Made by a program: the position numbers and the translations under genes
The notes under the pieces: generated by a model
The model's input: the letters and a program-made list of their open reading frames with translations, nothing else
Told to the model about the DNA's origin: nothing
Database searches by the model: none
NCBI RefSeq assembly: GCF_030732845.1
Contig: NZ_JASHKA010000011.1
Coordinates: 124,001 to 188,000 of the forward strand
Length of the DNA stretch: 64,000 nucleotides
Direction of reading: 5' to 3'
Source of the DNA: Roseibium sp. MMSF_3544
GTDB lineage: Bacteria > Pseudomonadota > Alphaproteobacteria > Rhizobiales > Stappiaceae
In this document: positions 16,979-27,440 of the stretch, one piece after another
Position numbering within the stretch: the first letter of the stretch is position 1
Layout: each line of letters starts with the position of its first letter

Positions 16979-16992
16979 CGACACAAATGTCG
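16979..16992. promoter_or_regulatory. Candidate TetR operator 2
   Basis: CGACA-CAAA-TGTCG, a 5-bp-arm perfect dyad. It shares the GACAC half-site with the dyad 20 bp to its left, supporting recognition by the same dimeric regulator. Confidence 0.5.
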
Positions 16993-17083
16993 TTTTTGCG
17001 TCTTTCACCTCGCGAAAACCCGAATTACTGTCCGTTTCAGTCGCCGATATTCATCACGACCGGACGCGCATTGAGGGAAGGGC

Positions 17084-19120
17084 ATGTCAAAAGATCCGCT
17101 GCTGCAGCCATATCAGCTCAAACATCTGACGCTGAAAAACAGGATCATGATTACGTCGCATGAGCCGGCATACCCGGAAGACGGCATGCCCAAGGACCGT
17201 TATCGTGCCTATCACGAAACCCGTGCGAAAGCGGGTGTAGCCCTGACGATGACCGCGGGGTCTGCGGCTGTTTCGAGGAACTCACCCCCCGTTTTCAACA
17301 ACATCCTGGCCTACAAGGACGAGGTCGTGCCGTGGGTGAAGCGACTGACGGATGCCTGCCACGACCACGACTGCGCCGTGATGATACAGCTCACCCATCT
17401 TGGGCGCCGTACCCATTGGAACAAGGGCGACTGGCTCCCGGCGGTCTCGCCGAGCCACGAACGGGAGGCAGCGCACCGCGCGTTTCCCAAGCAGCTTGAG
17501 GACTGGGACATTGCCAGGATCATCCAGGACTATGCAGACGCTGCCGAGCGTATGAAGGAAGGCGGCATGGACGGCATAGAACTGCAGGCCTATGGGCACC
17601 TGATGGACCAGTTCTGGTCACCGGCCACAAACACGCTGGAGGGCCCATACGGCGGATCGCTTGAGAACCGCATGCGGTTTTCGCTGGAGGTGATCGATGC
17701 GGTACGCAAACGGGTCGGGGACGAGTTTATCGTCGGCATTCGCTTCACGGCAGACGAAGACATGGAAGGCGGCATCACCGAGGAGGAGGGACTTCAGATC
17801 GCCCGCCACCTCAAGGAGACCGGCAAGATTGACTTCCTGAACGTGATCCGCGGCCATATCGATACGGACCCCGGTCTCACCGATGTCATCCCGGTCCAGG
17901 GGATGCGCAACGCCCCGCATCTCGATTTTGCCGGCAAGATCCGCAAGGAACTCGGGATGCCGACGTTTCATGCCGCCAAGATCCCGGATGTGGCAACGGC
18001 GCGCCATGCCATCGCCGAAGGGCTTCTCGACATGGTCGGGATGACGCGCGCGCACATGGCCGACCCGCTGCTTGTCAAGAAGATCGCAGAAAAACGGGAG
18101 GAAGACATTCGTCCCTGCGTCGGCGCGACCTATTGCCTCGACAGGATCTACCAGGCTGGAGATGCGCTGTGCATCCATAACCCGGCCACGGGTCGTGAAC
18201 TGACCATGCCGCACGAAATTCCTGCCGCCAAAGAGAAGAAAAAGATCGTTGTGGTCGGCGCCGGACCGGCCGGAATGGAAGCGGCGCGTGTCGCTGCAGA
18301 GCGCGGTCATGAGGTGACAGTTTTCGAGGCAGCGCCCGATGCCGGTGGGCAAATCCGCCTGACCGCTCAATCCGAACGGCGGCGCGAAATGATTTCCATT
18401 ATCGAATGGCGCCTGGATCAATGCCTGGCCAGGGACGTCAAGTTCCGGTTCAACACTTTCGCGGAAGCCGACGATGTGACGACCGAGGCCCCTGATGTGG
18501 TCATTGTTGCGACCGGCGGTTTGCCGCACACTGAAGTTCTGTCCGAGGGCAACGATCTGGTGGTGTCGTCCTGGGATATCATCGCAGGCGATGTGAAACC
18601 TGGCCGACGCGTTCTTGTCTACGATGATGCCGGAGACCACGCGGCCTTGCAGGCTGCCGAGATCGCGGCAGAGTCGGGGGCGCATGTGGAGATCATGACG
18701 CCTGACCGGTCCTTTGCTCCGGACGTGATGGCGATGAATCTGGTTCCGTACATGCGCGCACTTCAGGACAAGGATGTGCGTTTTACCGTGACCTACCGGT
18801 TGAAGGCCGCAAAGCGCTCCGGAAACATGATTACGGCCGTCATCGGTACGGACTACTCGGCCTTCACCGAGGAACGGGAATTCGACCAGATTGTCGTCAA
18901 CCACGGCACCGTCCCGATGGACGAGCTCTATTTCGAACTCAAGCCGCGCTCCAAAAACCTCGGGGCCGTGAAGCAGGAAGCGTTGATATTTGGCCAGCCG
19001 CAGCCGCTGGACGCCAATCCTGAGGGTGAGTTTGCGCTTTATCGCATTGGGGATGCGGTCTCGGCGAGAAACACCCACGCCGCCATATACGACGCCCTCA
19101 GGCTCGTGAAAGACATCTGA
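17084..19120 (+). CDS. StcD/DgcA-like flavin N-demethylase
   Basis: 678 residues. Residues 1-370 form an Old-Yellow-Enzyme FMN barrel and residues 385-670 an FAD/NAD-binding module (VVVGAGPAGMEAARVA), the plan of trimethylamine dehydrogenase. The best family fit is N-methylproline demethylase StcD and dimethylglycine demethylase DgcA. Cysteines 345, 351 and 363 are spaced C-x5-C-x11-C rather than the C-x2-C-x3-C-x11-C of trimethylamine dehydrogenase, so one Fe-S ligand position differs. It likely strips an N-methyl group as formaldehyde from the product of the neighbouring Rieske oxygenase. A strong terminator follows, so the oxygenase genes probably have their own promoter or depend on readthrough. 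Confidence 0.8.
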   Translation: MSKDPLLQPYQLKHLTLKNRIMITSHEPAYPEDGMPKDRYRAYHETRAKAGVALTMTAGSAAVSRNSPPVFNNILAYKDEVVPWVKRLTDACHDHDCAVMIQLTHLGRRTHWNKGDWLPAVSPSHEREAAHRAFPKQLEDWDIARIIQDYADAAERMKEGGMDGIELQAYGHLMDQFWSPATNTLEGPYGGSLENRMRFSLEVIDAVRKRVGDEFIVGIRFTADEDMEGGITEEEGLQIARHLKETGKIDFLNVIRGHIDTDPGLTDVIPVQGMRNAPHLDFAGKIRKELGMPTFHAAKIPDVATARHAIAEGLLDMVGMTRAHMADPLLVKKIAEKREEDIRPCVGATYCLDRIYQAGDALCIHNPATGRELTMPHEIPAAKEKKKIVVVGAGPAGMEAARVAAERGHEVTVFEAAPDAGGQIRLTAQSERRREMISIIEWRLDQCLARDVKFRFNTFAEADDVTTEAPDVVIVATGGLPHTEVLSEGNDLVVSSWDIIAGDVKPGRRVLVYDDAGDHAALQAAEIAAESGAHVEIMTPDRSFAPDVMAMNLVPYMRALQDKDVRFTVTYRLKAAKRSGNMITAVIGTDYSAFTEEREFDQIVVNHGTVPMDELYFELKPRSKNLGAVKQEALIFGQPQPLDANPEGEFALYRIGDAVSARNTHAAIYDALRLVKDI

Positions 19121-19162
19121 AAATCGTGCATCTGACGATTTTTCGAGCAGCGTCTCACTTGA

Positions 19163-20500
<1,338 letters not shown>

Positions 20501-20504
20501 TCTC

Positions 20505-21578
20505 ATGATACCGATGCCGGGGCGTGACACGCCGGTCTGGAGCGACAGCGAAATGCTGGAGTGCGTGATGGTGGTGCCGGAAGCGCCGAATGTGAAAACA
20601 TTCTCCTTCCGCCCGCCGTCGGGCGCGACATTTGTCTACCGGGCCGGTCAATTCATCACGCTCGATCTTCCGGTTCCGGGCGGCAACGTCCAGCGTACCT
20701 ACACCTTGTCGTCGTCCCCGGTGTCCAACGCCTATGTCTCGGTCACGGTCAAGGCCCAGGCAGACAGCCAGGGTTCCCGCTGGATGCTGGACAATCTCAA
20801 ACCCGGCATGCGGCTGAAGGCCTTCGGACCGGCCGGCCTGTTTCATCTGCCGCCAAGCCCGGACGGAAAGTACCTCTTCATCTCGGCAGGCTCCGGCGTG
20901 ACGCCGATGATGTCCATGGCACAGACGCTGTTTGAACGCGGCGAAGATCCGGACATCTGTTTTATTCAGTGCGCTCACCGGCCCACCGACCTGATCTTCC
21001 GACAGAAGCTTGAATACATGGCGAGCCGGGTTACCGGTCTGCAACTGCATTTTGTCGTCAACCAGAGCGATCCTTATGAAGTGTGGACCGGATATCGCGG
21101 ACACTTCAATCAGCTGATGCTGGGGTTGATGTGCAACGACTATCTGGAAAGAGACGTCTTCTGCTGCGGACCGGAAGGCTTCATGGACGCCGTGCGCGAG
21201 ATCCTCAACGCGCTCGGCTACGACATGGAGCGATACCACCAGGAAAGCTTCCAGGCTCCGGCGGAAACCAAGGCCGAGCTCACCGAATTCGATGATGTCG
21301 TCCCGCAGGAAGACACGCAGGCGCAGATCGTCTTTGCAAGTTCCGGTGTGTCTGCATGGTGTTCGGAAACCGACACGGTTCTGGCCGTTGCAAAGGACGC
21401 GGGACTGAACATTCCATCAGGCTGCACCTTCGGCGTCTGCGGAACCTGCAAGGTCAAGAAAGTCGCCGGTGATGTCCATATGGTCCATTCCGGAGGCATC
21501 AGCGAAGACGATGTCGAGGCGGGTTACATTCTGGCCTGCTGCTCCAATCCGATCGGCACGGTCGAGGTAGAAGTCTGA
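20505..21578 (+). CDS. Rieske oxygenase reductase (FAD, 2Fe-2S; GbcB-like)
   Basis: 357 residues with an N-terminal ferredoxin-NADP reductase domain (RTYTLSSSP FAD motif, SAGSGVTPMMS nucleotide motif, CCGPEGFMD) and a C-terminal plant-type 2Fe-2S domain (Cys-x4-Cys-x2-Cys in CTFGVCGTC, and a final Cys near LACC). It passes electrons from NAD(P)H to the Rieske subunit. It starts 4 nt after the oxygenase stop, so the pair is one transcription unit. Convergent with the AlkD-like gene, 7 bp apart. Confidence 0.88.
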   Translation: MIPMPGRDTPVWSDSEMLECVMVVPEAPNVKTFSFRPPSGATFVYRAGQFITLDLPVPGGNVQRTYTLSSSPVSNAYVSVTVKAQADSQGSRWMLDNLKPGMRLKAFGPAGLFHLPPSPDGKYLFISAGSGVTPMMSMAQTLFERGEDPDICFIQCAHRPTDLIFRQKLEYMASRVTGLQLHFVVNQSDPYEVWTGYRGHFNQLMLGLMCNDYLERDVFCCGPEGFMDAVREILNALGYDMERYHQESFQAPAETKAELTEFDDVVPQEDTQAQIVFASSGVSAWCSETDTVLAVAKDAGLNIPSGCTFGVCGTCKVKKVAGDVHMVHSGGISEDDVEAGYILACCSNPIGTVEVEV

Positions 21579-21585
21579 CGGCGGA

Positions 21586-22287
21586 TCAGGTCAAGCCCAG
21601 ACGGACGCGGACCTTGTCCGAGGACAGTTCCTTGACCGTCTCGCGCCCGATTTTACGGGCAGTCTTGTCGCCCGAGGCGGCCAGTTCTTCGCCAAGTGCG
21701 AGCGCAGGGCCGTGAAGGGTGGCAGATCGTTTGCCGATCTGTCGGAGAGCCCAGTGGACCGCTTTCCAGACGAAATTGCGGTCATCCGTCGCCGTCTGCC
21801 GAATAAGGTCAAAATAGCCCAGAAACTCGTCGTCTGGAGACGTCTTCGCGTGAACGACGCGCCAGGCAATCAGGGCAAAACCTGCGCGCCTGACGAATTC
21901 GCGGTCGTCTCCTGCAAGTCCCTCTATGAGAGAGGCCGACCCTTCGCGGCGTGCAAGCACGTTCGTCAGTTGATCGCACAGGTCCCAGGATTGAATGTCC
22001 TCGATCCAGGCAATGGCCTGATCGTCTGTCAGGTCCTTTGGAGGCGTGATCAGGATTGCAACCAACCGGGCTTCGTGACAGCCGGAGGCCCAGAGGTCTT
22101 TTGCAAGCTTGGGTGATTTGCCGATCTCCCGGGCAAACGGGCGCAGAACCGAGAGCGGGACACCGAAGGCATTATCTATGTCGATGCCGAACCGCGCCAT
22201 CCCGGCACGGTTATCCTCAGAGCCCAGTTCCTTGAGCCGCTTGAGAACCTCAGCGGCGCTCCAGGTATCGGTTTTCTTCGCGCCCAT
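21586..22287 (-). CDS. DNA alkylation repair protein (AlkD-like)
   Basis: 233 residues, all-helical HEAT-like repeats of the AlkC/AlkD glycosylase fold. Typical stretches are SWDLCDQ, DDREFVRRAGFALIAW and NFVWKAVHWALRQIGKR, which include the Trp and Asp positions used by AlkD to excise bulky or cationic alkyl bases. Last gene in a minus-strand pair, 11 bp after the dehydrogenase. Confidence 0.85.
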   Translation of the reverse strand: MGAKKTDTWSAAEVLKRLKELGSEDNRAGMARFGIDIDNAFGVPLSVLRPFAREIGKSPKLAKDLWASGCHEARLVAILITPPKDLTDDQAIAWIEDIQSWDLCDQLTNVLARREGSASLIEGLAGDDREFVRRAGFALIAWRVVHAKTSPDDEFLGYFDLIRQTATDDRNFVWKAVHWALRQIGKRSATLHGPALALGEELAASGDKTARKIGRETVKELSSDKVRVRLGLT

Positions 22288-22298
22288 AGCGGGACTGA

Positions 22299-23180
22299 CT
22301 ATTTCTTGTCGGCATGGTCAAGACGGGCGATCAGGCTGGAGGTGTCCCAGCGGTTTCCACCCATGGCCTGCACTTCGGCGTAAAATTGGTCAACCAGAGC
22401 AGTCACCGGCAGGCGTGCACCGGTTTCATTTGCGGTCTGCAGGCACATTCCAAGGTCCTTTCGCATCCAGTCGACGGCAAATCCGAACTCGAATTTCCCG
22501 TCCCGCATCGTTTCCCAGCGGTTTTCCATCTGCCAAGACTGGGCCGCGCCGCCGCGGACGGCCGAAATCACCTTCTCAACGTCCAGATCGGCCTTCTTGG
22601 CGAAGTGAATGGCTTCCGAAAGACCCTGCACGAGGCCTGCAATACAAATCTGGTTGACCATTTTGGTGAGCTGGCCGGCACCGCTCTCGCCCATGAGCCC
22701 GACGAATTTCGCAAAACACTCGATGACCGGCTTGGCCTTTTCAAATTGGTCCTCATCACCGCCGCACATCACGGTGAGAACGCCGTTTTCAGCGCCTGCC
22801 TGGCCGCCGGAAACGGGTGCATCGATAAATCCGCATCCTTTGGATTTCGCCGCGGCGTAGAGCTCACGTGCAACGTCTGCGGAGGCCGTTGTGTTGTCGA
22901 CAAAGATTGCGCCTTCTTTCAAACCATGAAACGCGCCGTTTTCGCCAGTTGTCACCGAGCGCAGATCATTGTCGTTGCCGACACAGGCAAAAACAAAGTC
23001 GCAGCCCTCTGCGGCCGCCTTTGGTGTTTCGGCAAAGCTGCCGCCATATTCGGCGGCCCATTTCTCAGCCTTGGCCGTCGTCCGGTTATAGACCGTGACT
23101 TCATGGCCTCCCTTGGTTTTCAGGTAGCCGGCCATCGGATATCCCATGACCCCGAGACCGATAAATGCAACCTTAGCCAT
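22299..23180 (-). CDS. Beta-hydroxyacid dehydrogenase (3-hydroxyisobutyrate dehydrogenase family)
   Basis: 293 residues from the ATG at 23180, preceded by AAGGGAG; 12 extra codons upstream are unsupported. The N-terminal Rossmann motif GLGVMGYPMA, the substrate loop DAPVSGGQAGAENG and the catalytic lysine in TKMVNQ are present. Family members oxidise 3-hydroxyisobutyrate or reduce tartronate semialdehyde or glyoxylate-type acids with NAD(P). Its leader contains a strong nested stem-loop (23203-23276), ending 22 nt before the start codon. Confidence 0.85.
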   Translation of the reverse strand: MAKVAFIGLGVMGYPMAGYLKTKGGHEVTVYNRTTAKAEKWAAEYGGSFAETPKAAAEGCDFVFACVGNDNDLRSVTTGENGAFHGLKEGAIFVDNTTASADVARELYAAAKSKGCGFIDAPVSGGQAGAENGVLTVMCGGDEDQFEKAKPVIECFAKFVGLMGESGAGQLTKMVNQICIAGLVQGLSEAIHFAKKADLDVEKVISAVRGGAAQSWQMENRWETMRDGKFEFGFAVDWMRKDLGMCLQTANETGARLPVTALVDQFYAEVQAMGGNRWDTSSLIARLDHADKK

Positions 23181-23202
23181 GATGCGCTCCCTTCGCAGAT
23201 TA

Positions 23203-23276
23203 GGGTGCGGACCCACAAATGAAGCCGACGTTGCGTCTAATGTGCAGAAACCGGCTTGATCTGTGGGTTCGCACCC
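23203..23276 (-). promoter_or_regulatory. Structured leader, nested stem-loop, unknown class
   Basis: Fifteen-base arms GGGTGCGGACCCACA (23203-23217) and TGTGGGTTCGCACCC (23262-23276) pair with a single G-T. Inside lie AAGCCG (23222-23227) with CGGCTT (23252-23257), and a small GACG-TTG-CGTC hairpin at 23227-23237. On the minus strand it sits just before the ribosome site of the dehydrogenase gene. It does not match a riboswitch class I know; it could be a cis-regulatory RNA or a repeated palindromic element. Confidence 0.5.
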
Positions 23277-23304
23277 AAAGGCCCGGCTTTTGAACCGGGC
23301 CTTT
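23277..23304 (-). terminator. Intrinsic terminator
   Basis: AAAGGCCCGG (23277-23286) and CCGGGCCTTT (23295-23304) form a perfect 10-bp stem with an 8-nt loop. It lies downstream of the 50-residue small gene on the minus strand and directly upstream of the structured leader. Confidence 0.75.
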
Positions 23305-23379
23305 GAGTGAATTGTTCGTCTGCGTTTTAGGGTATTTGCCGGCGTCTGTCAGCCTGACAGGCCGGGAATGGCGCTGGTT

Positions 23380-23532
23380 TCAGAGCCAGTAGGGCCTGCG
23401 TCTCCAGATTCTCCCAAGAATAGCTTCCTGGGCAGCCTCCCTGGCAAGACGCTTTTTGGTGTTCGGGTCCTGCCTGTCATTTGCAGAAGTGCGGGTTGCT
23501 TCCAGAAAACTACGTGCATAGATATCTAACAT
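23380..23532 (-). CDS. Small basic protein, 50 residues, unrecognised
   Basis: An ATG at 23532 preceded by AAAGGAG 8 nt upstream opens a 50-codon frame. It begins MLDIYARSFLEATRTS and ends IWRRRPYWL, with a predicted amphipathic, charged helix in the middle (TKKRLAREAAQEAILGRI) and net positive charge. A stop at 23380 and an intrinsic terminator at 23277-23304 complete a small transcription unit. It is divergent from the LysR gene, 98 bp away, so it may be that regulator's target. No family recognised. Confidence 0.6.
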   Translation of the reverse strand: MLDIYARSFLEATRTSANDRQDPNTKKRLAREAAQEAILGRIWRRRPYWL

Positions 23533-23630
23533 TGGCTTACACTCCTTTCGTCGTCTCTGGGTCGAATATGTTGGCTTTTACTCGAAAAGACGAGTCAGGA
23601 AGATTAAATAACTGTAAGGTGAAGTTACAT

Positions 23631-24536
23631 ATGGATTGGCGTTCGCTTCCACCTCTCAATAGCCTCAAGGTTTTTGCCGTTGTCGCGGAAACAAGAAGCC
23701 TTTCAGCAGCCGGTCGCGAACTTAACGTGACGCACGCAGCCATCAGCCAGCAGGTCCGCAGCCTGGAAAATTTCATGGGACTGCAGCTTGTTGTGAGGGA
23801 AGGGCGCGGTATTGCACTCACGCCTGAAGGTGAGCAGCTCTACAGCGGATTGAGCGGTGGCTTTGAAGCGATTCTCGAAACGGTGGACGGGCTTTTGAAA
23901 GAAGACACCGCGCGGCCACTCAACATAACGATGACGCCGACATTCGCGGTGAGCTGGCTGATGCCCCGGATCAACGATTTCCGGCTGAACAATCCCGACA
24001 TTGAACTGATGCTAAACCCGACGGCCGAGGTCATGGAGCTGAAGCCCGGCGGCGTTGATCTGGCAATAAGGTTCGGCATGGGGGAATGGTCGGGATTGGA
24101 GTCAGAATTGCTTTTGCCAACCACCTTTGCGGTTGTTGGAGCCAACTGCCTGATCGGTGACAAGGCAATCGAAAACCCGGAAGACATCCTGGAGTTTCCC
24201 TGGCTTCAGGAATATGGAACCAACGAGCTTGCTATCTGGATGGAGGAACAGGGTGTCGTTCCGAAAGGGAAACTGAATATCACTCATCTTCCCGGCTATA
24301 TGGTGCTGGAGGGGCTTCGGCGCGGAGACGGGATATCTGCGACCGCGATGGCGTTCATCAAGCCGGACGTCCAATCCGGCAGCCTGCGGGTCCTTTTTGA
24401 GGATACGGTTCGCCCGGGCACGGGGTATTACATGCTCACCCGGCCCGGAGTGGTACGGCCGCCGCTCAAGAAGTTCCTCAGTTGGCTACGCGCGATGCGA
24501 GATGAAACACACACATCCGAAAACAGTTACTGTTGA
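23631..24536 (+). CDS. LysR-family regulator (GcvA-like)
   Basis: 301 residues from the ATG at 23631, which has TAAGGTG upstream; a longer frame to 23481 would run through the small divergent gene. The N-terminal winged helix (LPPLNSLKVFAVVAETRSLSAAGRELNVTHAAISQQVRSLE) follows the GcvA/AmpR branch pattern, and the C-terminal effector domain is full length. It may control the divergent small gene, or the convergent PLP enzyme and ABC importer. Confidence 0.88.
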   Translation: MDWRSLPPLNSLKVFAVVAETRSLSAAGRELNVTHAAISQQVRSLENFMGLQLVVREGRGIALTPEGEQLYSGLSGGFEAILETVDGLLKEDTARPLNITMTPTFAVSWLMPRINDFRLNNPDIELMLNPTAEVMELKPGGVDLAIRFGMGEWSGLESELLLPTTFAVVGANCLIGDKAIENPEDILEFPWLQEYGTNELAIWMEEQGVVPKGKLNITHLPGYMVLEGLRRGDGISATAMAFIKPDVQSGSLRVLFEDTVRPGTGYYMLTRPGVVRPPLKKFLSWLRAMRDETHTSENSYC

Positions 24537-24608
24537 GGCACGGAACTACGCTTTGGATTGAAGTCGCTCGGTTCAAATACGGCCACCGCAGCCAGCTGGA
24601 AATTTGCG

Positions 24609-25775
24609 CTACAAGGTTTCCAATGCCTGATCGAAGTCGGATATCAGATCGGGGGCGTGCTCAATTCCAATGGAAAGACGCAGCAGGTTTTCCGGAACCG
24701 CTGAGTGGTCCCCTTCAATCGTAAAACGGTGTTCAACCAGGCTTTCCGTTCCGCCCAGGGACGTTGCGCGCTGAAAGATGTCGAGACTGCCGGCCACTTT
24801 CAACGCTTCCTCGCGGCCGCCTTTGACCAAGACAGACATCAGCGATCCGAACCCGCCCGACATCTGGGCTTTGGCGAGGCTGTGCTGTGGATGGCCGCGC
24901 AGTCCGGGATAAAGTACGGCGTCGATTTTGGCATGAGAGTCCAGGTGCTGAGAAAGCGCCAGTGCGTTGGCATTCATGCGTTCGACCCGAAGCGCAAGCG
25001 TTCTCAACCCTCTGAGCAGCAACCAGGTCTCAAACGAGCCAAGGACCGCGCCTGCTGTCTGACGTTCTTCGCAAACAAGGTTCCAAATGTCGCTCGATGA
25101 GTCTTTGGTGGTCACGACGCCTCCGAGCAGGTCGGAATGACCGTTGAGAGCCTTCGTCGCCGAATGCATGACCAGATCGGCGCCGAGCGCGAGCGGCTTC
25201 AGGATCAGCGGCGTCGCCGCTGTTGCGTCAACGGCAAGTTTGGTGGAAGCCGATTTGCAGAGTGCTGAAATTTCGCCGATATCTGCGATTTTCAGAAACG
25301 GATTGCTTGGCACTTCAATCCAGACGAGGTCCGGCTGCGTGACTGAAATCTCATCGCGAAAGGCTGTGAGATCGCTCGCATCCGCTTCAATGAACGCGAT
25401 ATTGTTGCGGGCGCAGTGTTTTTTGAAAAGCAGTGTGGAGCCCCAATAGATCCCGGACTGGGCAAGGAGCGTGCCGCCGGGTTTGATGCTGCGCAGTATT
25501 GCGGCAACGGCGGCCATGCCGGACGAAAACAGGCGGCTGTCGGCTCCGCCTTCCAGCTCTGCAATCAGCTTCTCCGTTTTCTTGTAAAGCAGATTGCTGT
25601 CACGGCTGTAGACGTGGCCGGCGAGAATGGGTTCGTAGTCCTCGTCGCGCACGAATGTCGTCGCCGTCTGGATTGGGGGCACGACGGCGCCCGTCGCCGG
25701 ATCGAAACCGCCACCGGCGTGGGCGAGCAGACTGTCCGGGTGAAGGCCTTCAGGAGTGGAGGACGATTTGGACAT
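24609..25775 (-). CDS. Cystathionine gamma-synthase/lyase-family PLP enzyme
   Basis: 388 residues, fold-type I Cys/Met metabolism PLP family. The Schiff-base lysine is in HSATKALNGHSD, with the upstream YSRDSN phosphate-loop region and the SLGGTESLVEHR segment near the C-terminus. Enzymes of this family perform gamma- or beta-elimination or replacement on sulfur and related amino acids. It is 52 bp downstream of the ABC permease genes on the same strand, so it probably processes the amino acid that the importer brings in. Confidence 0.85.
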   Translation of the reverse strand: MSKSSSTPEGLHPDSLLAHAGGGFDPATGAVVPPIQTATTFVRDEDYEPILAGHVYSRDSNLLYKKTEKLIAELEGGADSRLFSSGMAAVAAILRSIKPGGTLLAQSGIYWGSTLLFKKHCARNNIAFIEADASDLTAFRDEISVTQPDLVWIEVPSNPFLKIADIGEISALCKSASTKLAVDATAATPLILKPLALGADLVMHSATKALNGHSDLLGGVVTTKDSSSDIWNLVCEERQTAGAVLGSFETWLLLRGLRTLALRVERMNANALALSQHLDSHAKIDAVLYPGLRGHPQHSLAKAQMSGGFGSLMSVLVKGGREEALKVAGSLDIFQRATSLGGTESLVEHRFTIEGDHSAVPENLLRLSIGIEHAPDLISDFDQALETL

Positions 25776-25826
25776 GGCAACAGTTCCGTTGAATGCGGTG
25801 GGACATGTAAAAGCTGCGGGCTGGCA

Positions 25827-26654
25827 TCACCGCTTCAGGTGGCGGGTGAGACGCTGTTCAATCTTGTCCCAGACACGGCGCAGTGTCTCCACGATGATCA
25901 GATACAAGACCGCCGCCCAGATATAGGCCTGGAAGTCGTAGGAACGCGAATAGGCCCTGCGTGTTTCCCCCATCAGATCGTAGATCGTGACGATGGACGC
26001 GATGGCCGACCCCTTGATCATCAGGATGATCTCGTTGCCGTAGGGACGAAGCGCGACCATCAGGGCTTGCGGTAAGATAACCTTGAAGAAGGTCACTGGC
26101 CTGGACAGTCCGAGGGCTGCGGCACCCTCCCACTGTCCTTTTGGAACATTCAGGATCGCTCCCCGCAGGATTTCCGCCTGATAGGCGGCCGTATTCAGAG
26201 AAAACGCGAAAATGACGCAATACCAGGCTTCCCGGAAAAAGCCCCAGAGCCCGACCGCCTCCAGTTCGGGCCGGAAGGTGCCGGCGCCGTAATAGATCAG
26301 GAACGTCTGGGCAAGAAGAGGTGTTCCACGGAAGAAATAGACATATCCGTAGGCCGGCCAGGCGAAAATCTTCCAGGATGAATTCCGGGCAAGCGCGATC
26401 GGAAGGCTCAGGAGCGCTCCGATCAGAAGCGACACCCCGACGATCTGCAACGTGACCAGGAACCCGTCGACATATTTCCCCCAGTATCTTTCCACAAACG
26501 GGCTGGCGATGTTCGATGCCAGAAAATAAACGAGGGATATGCCGGATATGATCCAGAGGGCCATCAGGACGTGGCCCAGAATGCGTCCGTGGGTCCAGGC
26601 GCGTGGCGGCGGCGGAGGTCGCTTTTGTCCGGTTGTGGGATTGGCGGCAATCAT
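25827..26654 (-). CDS. Polar amino-acid ABC permease (HisM-like)
   Basis: 275 residues with five or six membrane segments. The HEQRO-type permease signature includes GTPLLAQTFLIYYGAG and the EAA loop region GQWEGAAALGLSRPVTFFKVILPQA. It forms the membrane channel with the neighbouring permease, whose stop it overlaps by 4 nt. A proline-rich N-terminal cytosolic tail of about 30 residues precedes the first membrane helix. Confidence 0.9.
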   Translation of the reverse strand: MIAANPTTGQKRPPPPPRAWTHGRILGHVLMALWIISGISLVYFLASNIASPFVERYWGKYVDGFLVTLQIVGVSLLIGALLSLPIALARNSSWKIFAWPAYGYVYFFRGTPLLAQTFLIYYGAGTFRPELEAVGLWGFFREAWYCVIFAFSLNTAAYQAEILRGAILNVPKGQWEGAAALGLSRPVTFFKVILPQALMVALRPYGNEIILMIKGSAIASIVTIYDLMGETRRAYSRSYDFQAYIWAAVLYLIIVETLRRVWDKIEQRLTRHLKR

Positions 26655-27364
26655 CTTGCAACGTCTCCCTTCTTCGTCCAGCGCTCAACGCGCGAAAGAC
26701 CTGCGGACGATATCATTGCCAGCAGGAGATAGATCAGGCATGCGATCCCGAAGAAAAGGAACGGTTCTTTGGTCACGCGAGCTGCAATGCCTGCCTCGCG
26801 CACGAGATCGGGCAGTCCGATCACAGAGACAAGGGAGGTTTCTTTCAAAAGGATCAGCCAGAGATTTCCAAGAGCCGGCAGCGCGAGGCGAATGAGTTGC
26901 GGCAGGATGACGAGTGCCATCGTCTGATATCTGGAGAGCCCGAGCGCGTATCCACCCTCGTACTGGCCCTGCGGTATCCCCTTGAAGGCAGACAAGAATG
27001 CTTCTGAGGCGTAGGAGGAAAACACCAGCGACAGCGCAACCATGCCCGCAACAAAGGAATTGACCTCGAAATAGGCATCGAAACCAATGAGCTTCAGACC
27101 CTGCTGAATTCCGATCTGGACACCGAAATACACCAGGAACAGCGTTAGCAGTTCCGGCAGGCCGCGGAAGATTGTCGTGTAGACGTTTGCTGCGAGCCTG
27201 AGACTCGGTTCATTCGAGTTCTTGGCCAGCGCTATCAGGAAACCGAGCAACAGCCCGAAGGGCAAAGTCGCGATTGCCAGGGAGACCGTAATCATGACAC
27301 CGAATGCAATGGTGTCGCCCCATCCCTGATCTCCGAAGGACAGCAGCGTCAAAGCGTCTTCCAT
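26651..27364 (-). CDS. Polar amino-acid ABC permease (HisQ-like)
   Basis: 237 residues, partner permease, with TIFRGLPELLTLFLVYFG and the EAA loop GQYEGGYALGLSRYQTMALVILPQL. The pair would transport a polar or basic amino acid or opine supplied by the binding protein encoded upstream. No ATP-binding subunit gene is found on either side. Confidence 0.9.
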   Translation of the reverse strand: MEDALTLLSFGDQGWGDTIAFGVMITVSLAIATLPFGLLLGFLIALAKNSNEPSLRLAANVYTTIFRGLPELLTLFLVYFGVQIGIQQGLKLIGFDAYFEVNSFVAGMVALSLVFSSYASEAFLSAFKGIPQGQYEGGYALGLSRYQTMALVILPQLIRLALPALGNLWLILLKETSLVSVIGLPDLVREAGIAARVTKEPFLFFGIACLIYLLLAMISSAGLSRVERWTKKGDVAR

Positions 27365-27440
27365 AAGCCGGCGCTTCTTTCGTTGTTGTTGTTGCTTCGG
27401 CCCCCCTTAAGGCCGGTCCCGCTGGAAAGATCCTGCGGTT

